64,000 nucleotides of DNA from Branchinecta lynchi. Lineage: Eukaryota; Arthropoda; Branchiopoda; Anostraca; Branchinectidae. A program made the translations under genes and the position numbers. The notes under the pieces are model-generated. The model searched no databases. It had not been told where the DNA came from and saw only the letters and a program-made list of their open reading frames with translations. Below, piece by piece: positions 22,501 to 34,500 of the stretch. The stretch spans positions 868,001-932,000 of the forward strand of contig JAKZAP010000011.1 of the NCBI GenBank assembly GCA_023053575.1. The letters are read 5' to 3'. How positions within the stretch are numbered: position 1 is the stretch's first letter; each line of letters begins with the position of its first letter.

Positions 22501-25500
22501 AGACAAAAATAAGCTAGATTTTCAGTTAAACTTTAAAGCATTTACTTCTGAAACTGATACGACCAACTGATTACGAAACTGATTGTGTTAGTGTATTCTC
22601 TCGTAGTGTTTGATAGTTTTCTTTTCATCTTATACTCCATCTGTTTTCATTTGATGGGAAATAAATATATACATACCAATTATTGTTCGTTGTCATGAAA
22701 TGAATACTCTCTAGCAGGGACACCACATTATCGGACACCCTCGCGAACTTTATCTTTTACTCACCATATACCATAATTTGTTTACCTTAAGAAACAAAAT
22801 AACAAATAGATAGAACGAGATCGACCTTCTAGGAATTTTCACGTGGTGTGCTGACAAGAGAAGTCTATATTGTCTAATTTTCTAGTTCCTTATTGCTAAT
22901 TTGTTTGTGCAGGACTCAATAATTTAATTAATTTAATTATAATTTACATAATTTTGGGAACAATATTTGTGTTGCGGAATGATATTTGTTTTGATTAATT
23001 TAATTATAATTTACATGGTTATATTGGGAACAACATTTGTGTTGCGGAATGATATTTTTTTTGCTCCAATGGGATGGAACCACTACTTTAGTCAAATCAA
23101 ATTTGGGTTTCTCAGCTTCTTGTCATGATTTCAGAGAGCTGAAGAAAGAAGTATTCGTTGACGGAACTAAAGCTGCCATCTGGGGTTGGAGCTACGGAGG
23201 ATTCGCCACTGCCGCCTCCATGGCGCAAGATGTCGGCACCACAGAAAATCCGGCAGCCTTCCGTTGTGGAATGTCTGTTGCCCCTGTTACAAACTGGATC
23301 TATTACGGTGAGCTTTTGAACCTTATTTACATCTTAAACTTAAAGGACCCCTCGCACTAGTTACTATTCAACTTGAAGTATTTTAAAATATTTGAATACT
23401 TTAAAACTAGGCTGTGCTTTCAACAAATAATCCACGGTTTGGGCTGTTTTAAGCCCTTTGCGAGACAAGTTTACTTACAGCGAAAACAGGGAAAAAATTT
23501 ACATAACCTGTTTTTCTGATGGAAAAACTTCTCGAGACAACCGTGGAAAGCGTGATAAACACCGACGATAGCAAATGACGGCAAGTGAGAAAATCAGCGT
23601 AGTTCTGTTAGAGGGGTTAGAATGTACCGTGCGAAATTGGGCCTCCCGGTTTAGAAATATCTGGAGTGATTATGGAAGAAGGTTGCGTTAGTATTTATAG
23701 GTAAGACAGGTCCTTTAAACGGTTCAAACTTTTCCTTAACTGAGACTTCCTTCTCTGCCAATACCGTCAGAAGTTTGATAACAGATAACACAAGGATGCG
23801 CGGTTTTTAGCGCAGAACACTTTCAGATTTGTGCTGTCATATTCTTTAAAGGTTACGCATTAAAACGTTGTGCGTAAGAACCCTTGCCAGGAAGAGCCCA
23901 AAAAGCAACTGCTGACTTATCCGATATAATGATGACAGACAAAAAAATCTGCAGATGTTTTTTCGGCAGTGTTTCGGCTCGTCTTGTATGCATAACTTTT
24001 TAATGCTTACCGTTTGAAAAACATAATATCCTAAGTGTTATCAATTGAAACCGCGCATCCTTGTGTTATCTGTTATCAAACTTCTGACAGTGCAGGAATT
24101 TGCTCAAACCGCTTTTACATTGACGCGTTGAGCCTTTTACACTAAGCTACGCAACCTCTGCGTCGTGCTTGCGCCGACGCAACGCAGAGCTTACGCAGAC
24201 AAAAAACACAACGCAAGACTAGAACCAAGTTATATGTTGTGTTGCGTCGACGCGTACGCAACAGATTTGTCAGTGGAAAATGGAAGTTTTTGAAGAAAAA
24301 CTAAAAAAAAGGACATGCCGAAGAAAAACTTGCTATGCTACTAGTGAAAGAAATTAAAATTCAGAAGAAAAAACAGAGAAATGAAAATGTAAATAAGCAT
24401 CCAGCGCGAAAGCTTCTCGCGCAGGTGTGAAAGATTCGCTGTTCATCATGAAGGCAACGCAAGATAAACGCATACGCAACGCATCGCAACGACGCGTCAA
24501 TGTGAACGCGGCTTTCCTTTTTATGGCACTTGAGCTTACTCAAGTGCCATATAGCGATTGTAATTTCTGTCCGTCAGTCGGTCTGTCGGTCCCGGTTTTG
24601 CTAGTTCGGGCACTTCCAGATAAGCTAGGACGATGAAACTTGGCAAGCATATCAGGAACTGCACCAGATTAAATTAGAAATTGTCGCTTCCTCGATCCGA
24701 CCATCTGGAGGGGAGTGGAGGGAGGGGGAATCCGGAAAAATTGGAAAAATGAGATATTTTTAGCTTACGAACGGGTGATCGGATCTTAATGAAACTTAAT
24801 ACATGGAAGGACTTCGTGTCTCAGACCCTCCATTTTAAATCCAGACCGGATCCGGTGACACTGGGGGGAGTTAGAGGGGGAAACCGGAAATCTTGGAAAA
24901 CACTTAGAGTGGAGGGATCCGAATGAAACTTGGTGGAAAATACAAGCAAACGTCCTAGATACGTGACTGATATAACCGGAACGGATCCGCTCACTTTGGG
25001 GGAGTTGGGGGGGGGGGGAGAAGTCCGAATTTGTAGTGATCCCGCGAGTTCCGTGGTTCCTGATGTGCTGGGACGATGGAAATTGACAGGCATGTCTGGG
25101 ACCCGACCAGCTTAAATAGGAAATCATCAATTCCCCGATTTGACCATCTGGGGGGGGGGGGGGGAGTGGAGGGAGGGTGAAGCCAAAATTTGAGGTATTT
25201 TTAGCTTGCGATCGGGTGATCGGATCTTGATGAAAATTGATATTTGGGATGACCTCGTGTCTCAGACACCTCACTTTAAATCCGGGCCGGATCCGATGAC
25301 ACTGGGGGGAGTTGGAGGAGGGAACCGGAAATTTTGAGAAACGCTTAAAGTGGAGGGATCGGGATGAAACTTGGTGGGAAAAACAAGCACAGGTCCTAGA
25401 CACGTCATTGACATAACCGGACCGGATCAGGGCACTGTGGGGGAGTTGGGGTGGGGAACCGGAAATTTTGAGAAACGCTTAAAGTGGAGGGATCGGGATG

Positions 25501-28500
25501 AAACTTTGTGGGAAAAACAAGCACAGGTCCTAGACACGTCATTGACATAACCAGACCGGATCAGGGATGAAACTTTGTGGGAAAAACAAGCACAGGTCCT
25601 AGACACGTCATTGACATAACCAGACCGGATCAGGGCACTGTGGGGGAGTTGGGGTGGGGGTCCGGATTTCTAGCGATCCCGCGAGTTCGGCATACTTCCT
25701 GATGTCCTAGGGCGATGAAACTTGGCAGGTATGTCAGGGATCCGAACAGATTGACTTGAGAACAGCCGTTTCCCCGACCCGACCATCGTGGGGGGAGTGG
25801 GGGGATGGGGAGTCCGGAATTTAGTGGCGTGCATAACTTTTGAACGGGTGATCGGATCTTGATGAAAATTGATATTTAGGATGACCTCGTGTCTCAGACA
25901 CCTCACTTTAAATCCGGGCCGGATCCGATGACACTGGGGGGAGTTGGAGGAGGGAACCGGAAATTTTGAGAAACGCTTAGAGTGGAGGGATCGGGATGAA
26001 ACTTGGTAGGAAAAACAAGCACAGGTCCTAGACACGTCATTGACATAACCAGACCGGATCCGATGACACTGGGGGGAGTTGGAGGAGGGAACCGGAAACT
26101 TTGAGAAACGCTTAAAGTGGAGGGATCGGGATGAAACTTGGTGGGAAAAACAAGCACAGGTCCTCGACACGTCATTGACATAACCGGACCGGATCAGGGC
26201 ACTGTGGGGGAGTTGGGGTGGGGGTCTGGATTTCTAGCGATCCCGCGAGTTCGGCATACTTCCTGATGTCCTAGGGCGATGAAACTTGGCAGGTATGTCA
26301 GGGATCCGAACAGATTGACTTGAGAACAGCCGTTTCCCCGACCCGACCATCGTGGGGGGAGTGGGAGGATGGGGAGTCCGGAATCTAGTGGCGTGCATAA
26401 CTTTTGAACAGGTGATCGGATTTGAATGAAACTTGTCTGGTGAGCTATCGCCTCGGACGTTCAGTGTCACGTCCGGGTCGGGTCCGATACCTGTGGGAAT
26501 GGGGGGGGGGGGAAACTCTAAAAGCAGAGGGATTGGGACGAAACTTAATGGATGGAACAAGCATTAGGCCTAGATGAAATTGACGGAGCCAGATGGTTTC
26601 GGGGCTCTGTGGGGGGTGTTGGAGGGGGTTTCCTGGAATTCCGGTAGTCGTGAGTTAGAATTGTTCCAGATGTAAAACGACAACAAAACTTTGCAGGCAT
26701 ATTAGCGACCCGAATTATCTTGACTTAAAAACCTGACACAACATACCCCCGGAAACTTCCGTTCCTAGATCCGAGCATTTTTGGGGGAGCAAGAGAAGAG
26801 AAATATGGAAATTGACTTCTTTAAATTGCGAACGAGTGGTCTGATTCGAGTGAAACTTCATGGGTGATACGAATCGATGGCCTCGACATGTAAAACATGC
26901 GTTCGAACCATATGCGACCACGATTAGGGGAATTGGGGGTGGGGGGACTTTTGACATGCACAAAAACCAAACGGATGGATCGAATGAGATGCAATTCGAC
27001 AGTGCCGAGTTTATGCGGCCTAGATTTGTTATTTGGCGTCCGGGCCGGAGTCGGCCAAGGTAGGGGGGGGGGGGGGGGGTACTGGAAACTTGCAGATAGG
27101 CTATGCTCCAATTTCAGTCAAACTTGATGAGGGAATTAAGAGATTGGGCCCGAACCGGCTCCGACAACGTTGGTGGGAAGGGGGGGGGTACCGGAACTTT
27201 CCAAAAATGCTCAGATTCGAGTGAAACTTGGTAGATGGTATAAACGAAGATGCTTTAGGTGGTCGATTTTTTTTTATTCCGAACCAGATTCGGCCACGGT
27301 AGGTGGAAATAGAGTGAGTACCGGAAATCGTGTAGCACGTCTAGGGATCAAACAAATGGATTTATTGGGATGAAAGTTTGAACAGTCATTTGCATTTGCT
27401 ACAGACAATTGAGACGATGCCGGAACTGCTCAGAAATGAGTGAAACTAAATATCCTATTTCTATTTCCGAACCGCCTTTTTGGATGGCGGGTGTATTTTG
27501 TGACGTTCTCATCTACTTTCTTGTACAGCCTACTCGTACAAGTGCCATATGAGCTCGTAGCTCTTGTTTTATTACTACTTGCCTTATCACCCTCCTTTAT
27601 GACTACACTGTCAGAAGTTAGTAGATACTTTTTTGGCTCTTCCTAACAAAGCTTGTTACGCTTCACGTTTAAAGCATAACGTTTTCAAACACAACAGATA
27701 ACATCCGAAGCGTTATCTGTTACGCAATATCTGTTGATACCTCGCAGCCTCGTGTTATCTCTTATGAAACTTCTGACAGTGTACAAGGTACGAGTTTAGG
27801 TTGAAATCAGATCTGCCCATGAACGAGTGGATTTGTTCCGAGAAAGCCCGATGGACTCTGGTGGAAAACAAAAAAAAAGTATAAAAAAGACAACCTTCAC
27901 TTAACAATTCCAAGTAAACACAGAAAAAGCTTACTCGAAAAAACGCTGTCGATTTTCCATAGCTTGTTTAAGAAATCCGGAATATTTAGGTATGCGTTAC
28001 TTTCGAATGGGGGATCGGATCTGAATGAAGCTTGATAACTGGAAAGAATACGTGTCTCAGATGTCCTGTTTCACATCCGGGTCGGACCCGACGACTATGG
28101 GGGAGTACGGGAAATATCGTGATACGCTGACAGTGGTAGGATGGGGATGAAACTTGTTGGGAAGCACAAGCACAGACCCTATAGATTCATTAATTAAGAA
28201 CCGGATCGGATTCGGGCACTGTGGGTGAGTTAGAGGGTGGGTCCCGTAATTCCTGTTATCACGAGTTAAGGTAATTCCAGATGTGGTATAGGGCGATGAA
28301 AATTGGAAAGCATATAAAGTCATGAAACAAACTATTAGCTACTGTCCTGAAACTGTGGAATTCAACTAAACAAGACCCTTTGCACAGACGATTAAATAAA
28401 TAGCGATGACCATGGGTGAGACAACATTGACACAGAAGATCGAAAATCCTGAAGCCGTTTATCAATAACACAGATTGGACAGATTAGTCGAAATTTACTC

Positions 28501-31500
28501 ATCAAATAGCTATCTCTGGTCCAAGGTGGATAACTGAGAAGAAATTTCGCAAAACGAAAATACACTCGTCATCAACAACCACTGAAATAATTAAGCTGCT
28601 TTCAATTGACGCGTTTGCCTTTCACACTGAGCTACACAAGCCTTGCGTTGCGCTTGCGACGACGCAACGCGGAGCTTGCGCTTAAAAAATTGACGCAACG
28701 CAAGAATAGAACTGAGCTCTATTTTTACGTTGCATCCGACGCGTACGCATCAGATTTTTCAATTTGTTTTTCATTAAAATGGAAGTTTTTGAAGAAAAAA
28801 CTAGTTCAAGAGAGACCAGGACTAAGTGAAAAAAGGTCCCTGACTACCACAACAAGACTTTCATTAATAATACATGGTTATCAATTTGTTAAATCATCAA
28901 CAAGGAGTTTAGCAAGAGCATGACTGGTAATTTGACCCTACTTTGTATCACATTACATTTAATTGGACCTTGTCTCCTTCAAGTAGCAAATAGTAATAAT
29001 AAAAAATTACCTATAAACATTCTACATACTGTCTGAATTTGCATATAGGCTCCATGTTCAGTCCAGGCATCATTTTAAGTCTTCATCAGAACTAGCCATT
29101 TTCTGAAAGCGCAATGCACAAGCTTTCACGGTGTGAAAGGTCCGATGCAAGACAGACGCAACGCTGACTCTACGCAAACGCAACGCAAGCTTCTTGTGTT
29201 CTCAGTGTGAAAGCCGCATTAGGGATAAAAACCCTTGCGTCGCGTCGGAACGATCTCACAGTGAAATTCGGACTAAAGTGTCTTTCCCCGGAAATGCACC
29301 GTGAGATCCTGCCACCCGAAGATGAAAAAAGAATGGATACTCGCCCAAAAAGGAGTATCTCAAGGGCAACTAAGAAAGCTCAGCTAATGAAGCTTCCCGC
29401 TCATAGCACTGAACGCTATTTGAAATCATTTGTGCCTTATTTCATTCGCATGTGAATTAACCAAGTTGTAATTTGACAATCCCGTGCATTTTTATGGCAC
29501 TTGCCTTCCGGCCAAGTGCCATATACAGATCAATTTTCTGTCGGTCTCTCTGTCGGTCGGTCGGTCGGTTAGTCTGGTGTTTGCGAGTTAGAGTACTTCC
29601 AGATAAGCTAGGACGATGAAACTTGGCAGGCATATTTAGGGACCCGACCAAACTAAGTTTGGAAATGGTCACTTGCCGGAATCGTGGGGGAGGGAGGGGA
29701 GCCGGAATCCGGAATTTAGTGGCATGCGTAACTTTCGAACGGGTTATCGGATCTTAATGAAATTTGATGTTTGCAAACACGTCATGCCTCGGATGTCCCA
29801 TTTCAAGTCCGGACCGAATCAGATGAATGTGGGGGGGGGGCGGAGGGAGGGGGGGGGGGGACCTGAAATCATGTGACACGCTTAGAGTGGAGGGATCGTG
29901 ATGAAACTTGGTGTGAGGAACAAGCACAAGCCCTGGGTACATCATTGGAAGAACCGGACGGGATTCATATGCTGTGGGGTGAGTTGGAGGGGGGGGGGGT
30001 CCGGTGATACGGAGTTAAGTTACTTCCAGGTGGGTTAGGACAGTGAAACTTGGCAAGCATACCAGGGACCCAACAAAACTAACTTGGAAATAGTCACTTC
30101 CCCGATCCAACCACCGTGGGGGAGTGGAAGGGAGGGGAATCCGAAATCTAGAGGTACGTAAAACTTTGGAACGGGTGATCGGATCTTAATGAAACTTGAT
30201 ATTTGGAAAGACCTCGTGTCTCGGATGTCCCATATGAAGTCTGAACCGGATCGGATTATGTGGGGGGGGGGGTTCAGAGAGGGGAGCCGTAAATCTTGTG
30301 ACACGCTTAGAGTGGAGCGATTGGGATGAAACGTGGTGGGAAGAACAAGCACAAGCCCTACATTCATCAGACACAGAACTGGATCGGATTCGAGCACTGT
30401 GGGGGGGGGGGTAGATAGGGAGGGGGCCGGAATTCCGGTGATCACGAGTTAAATTCCAGATGTGCTAGGACCATAAAACTTGGCTTGAACATTAGAGACT
30501 TGACATGATTAGATCAATATTCTTTGAGCCCAAGCTGACTTTGAAACATTTATTCAAATAAATGTTTATTTGAAATAATTGCCAAGAAGGGCCGAAATAT
30601 CGCTGATGAAAAATCATAGCTGACGTATCCGTTGTAAACATTGTTTGAATAAATGATTAGATCATTTTTGCCTAAAGGGTTTTGCTTACAACTGAATTTC
30701 TTAAAGTACAAATGATACTTTTGAGTAAAATATACATTTCATTCTCCCGATGAGCTCATCATCATTTTTGCTTCAAGAGTTTTGATTACAGATGAATTTC
30801 TAGCGCTCGTAAAGTGTGCATCATCACAGCCAAATGCATTACCAAGCGATACGTTCTTGTGATTTCCAAGGACCCATTATCTCAAGGGTTTTGCTTACAA
30901 ATAATTTAATCACAACAAACGCAGGAACTGAAGAATTCCTACTTTCATCCTCTGACCCAGCCTTGCAAGTGCCATATGAGCTTCCAGCTCTTGTTTATTA
31001 TCAGAACTTTGGGAATAAATGAATTGTAATTGCAATTGAAACTGTCATTGTTTCCCTTGCAGATTCGATTTATACTGAACGTTACATGGGACTCCCTACT
31101 CCCGATGACAACGAGTTCGGCTACAACAAGACTGACCTGACCAGGAGTGTGGAGAACTTCCGCCATAAGAAGTACTTCCTCCTTCACGGAACGGCTGACG
31201 ATAACGTACACTACCAGCAGTCCATGATGCTTTCTAAAGCCCTTGAGAATGCGGATATCCTCTTCAGAGCTCAGGTAAATATCGTCCTACAGCCCTTGTT
31301 TTAATATCAGCTTAAGACCTGAGGCGTACTCTCGCCATTTCCCGAGGACTCCTCGGGGAGTCGAGGGGGAACGGCGAGAATAGAGGAAGTCACTCCACGC
31401 CGACTCCGCGTACTGAAACAGCGAGAACACGGGGAATGCTTCCGAAATGGATTTTGTTCGAAAAAAAATATGCAGTTGACAAAATTATTCTGGATCCGCT

Positions 31501-34500
31501 TTATTTTTGGTTTGTTTATTTTGATTATTTTTAAAGGACACCTGAATGAAGAGTACCAAGTATCATTCCTATCTGTATGACTTCCGTTAATATTGCTTGC
31601 AGAAAACCCAATCCAAATACGAAATAGTGAGTCCAAGCTATGTTTATGCTCCATTTTGCATCTGTCCTTATTTCAGTACCGAAGAACTTTAGAAATGAAC
31701 AAATGTTTCTTCTAGAATATTTTTTAACTAGTTTAGCCCAAACGTATATCTAGAACTTAGAAGAAATTCCAACACGATCCGGCCAGCGGTGTACAAGATT
31801 TGAATAGTCATGGCGCTTTTGTCTAGGAGTCTGCATGTGGCAAACCTCCAGAAACGAACATCCTTATTTTGAAAATATCATGCTCAGGAGAAGAATGTTC
31901 TCCGTAGCCATTTCTGTAAATGCGTTCTGCGTGGTGTGTTTCAAGTATGGTTTCATCGTTCAGGTGTCCTTTAATTAATTTTACATTGCACCAACACCAG
32001 CAAAAATTGATTCCCTCTGAATCTGAAAGGCAGTCCTTTTTGATGAGGGTGATGATAATCGGAACATTCCCCGTCCATGCGGAATACGGGGAATGAGTCC
32101 CCGGGAGAAACAAAACGCGGGGACTCCTCAAGTGGAGTCCTCGGGTAACGGCGAGAATAGGCCTCTGGACTGTCTTTTTTTGTATCTCTTGAGTAGCCTG
32201 CTTCGTCTCCAGCCCATATGTTATTTATGTTGAGCGTGTTCCAACCTACTTACCGTAGCTACTACGCATGACGTCACGAATTCCGGCATTTTGCCGTCAA
32301 GGCTGGAACGATTTTTGGGATCCCAAAACGTAAGTGGAGGGATACCTATGACATCGCAAAAGTTGTCCGTCTGTCCGTCTGTAAGCACGATAACTCTCGA
32401 AATATTTTGATGAAACTTGGTGTGAGTATTGGGTCGTCGGACCAGTCAAGTTCGTAGATGGGCTTTGTAGCCCTACATTTAGGGGTGGGGGAGGGGGTTC
32501 AAATTAAGGGGCAAACAAAAAATTTTTAGACAGCTAATTTGATAGTCGATTATGGGGTAAGAAGACATGCTGAACAGATGGTGAAAACCAGTTGATTAAA
32601 TGTTCGATTTAGGGGTAGGAAGACATGCTGAGGACGATGGGGAAAACCATTTTCTCGACGGACAAGTAGTTCGCCCGGAATCCGGCCCAAACCGGGAAGT
32701 TTGTTAAAATTAAAAGTTTTATTTTGAGTTGATTAGATGTTCGATTTAGGACAAGATATATGTTTGACAATCATATTTTACCCGGAAATATAGTTCGACC
32801 GGAATCCGGCTGGAGTCGGAAAAATTTGTTGTAAGTTAAATTCTTATTTGAAGTTGATTAGATGTTCATTATTGGGGAAGGAAGATACCCTGAGTTCGTT
32901 TTTGAGCTTTCTTTTTTTCGCCGGACAGTTAGTTCTGAAGTTCGGCCGAAACCAGGAAATTGGCAGAAGTGGCAGGAAGTTTTCGTCAAAACAGATATGA
33001 CTTATAGGGGTAAACACGCATGCTGAATCCACATCTGAACTTGGTTTTACCAGATGACTAGCTATTTGGCCTTAATCTATTTCTGAATTTTAATTGTAAA
33101 GATGTTCAAGGAGTCTGGCGATGACTGGATCTGGCTAAGACAAGACCCTGTTGTCTGGATCAAATAATGAATTTTTGGGATCCCATCGAAACCTTTGGTC
33201 TTGTTCTATTTTCCAACAGAATATCATGCAACGCGCAAATCTACACCAATCACGTTACAGAGATGCGTAGTTACCACGCTTACTACGCTCCTGAGCGTGT
33301 TCCACCCTTCTAGAAGTAGTAACTATTAGTTACTATTTACGTTCCAACCTCACCAAAAGTTACTACGCTGACCGTTCCAACCTTCTCGAAATAGCAACTA
33401 ATAGCAAGAACATCGTTATTTGTTCTTGCTAATAGTAACTATTTGCCTCGGGAGCGTAGCAAGCGTAGTAACTACGCATCTCTGTAACGTGATTAGTTGG
33501 ATTCGCCCGTGACATGATATTCTGCTGGAAAATAGAAAAATCATTCCAGCCTTGACGGCAAAAAGCCAGAATTCGTGACGTCATGCTTAGTAACTACGGT
33601 AAGTAGGATAGAACATGCTCAGTTGTATAAGCAAATAGTTACTATTAGTTACCATTTCGAGAAGGTTGGAACGGTCAGCGTAGTAACTTTCTATGATGTG
33701 GAACAAAGATAGTAACTAACAGTTTCTACTGTTATAAGGTTGGAACACGCTGGGTTGGAACACTACTTTAGCTGGAACTAGAGACGTGAGGGGCGCACAA
33801 ATTCAGGTTGATATTGTAAAGCTACATTCGGCACAAATTTACAAATTAATACATGTCGCACATAGCAATAAGGTCCACAAGGTATTTGAGGTCCCAGATA
33901 GGGACTAGTGCCACAGGGTATAAGCACTGATGAAAACTTCTTGCAAACACGAATTCTTTCAGCCAATCTTTGCCTAAATTTTAACCTAGTTCTCAGTGGT
34001 ATGCAGGCGTAATAATCTGCGTAGCCACGTCGTTGGCATAGGTTTTAGGTGCAGTTACGTTAAATCTTTAGACTCACAGAAATAGAGAAAAAAGGTTTTA
34101 GATGTGAAGAACTAATAGCTGAAAGAGGCTCGCTCACACAGGCTCTTTGAAAATTGACATTTTGAAATGTATTTTTGGACCAATCACAGACCAGAGTCAC
34201 TCAGTTTTGCTTACATATGAGTGATGATGGTGGTAAATAGTGGTAATATATCTTAAATTTCCTTGTTCCGAGTGTGACCACGATCAAACGTAAAGAGGGG
34301 TAATGACCAAATTAATGAACCAAATTACGTACAGATGTGACTGAATGTGGCTCGGGCATTACTTTCAATAGTAGACGTTTGTGTTTTGCTCAGGGATTTA
34401 GAGGCGGTATGAGGCAATCAGGTTAACGGGCTTCGACGAAAGAAGGCGAGGAGAAGTAATGAAATTGGACACAGTCAAAGTCACAGATGAGATTGAAGCT

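Noticed and set aside
24786..26560. Long frames repeating peptides such as TKFHPDPSTLSVSQ and PPPTPPSVIGSG on the minus strand
   Set aside because: They are translations of the family A tandem units. Similar frames occur on both strands in every copy, with no start context, splice structure or known domain.
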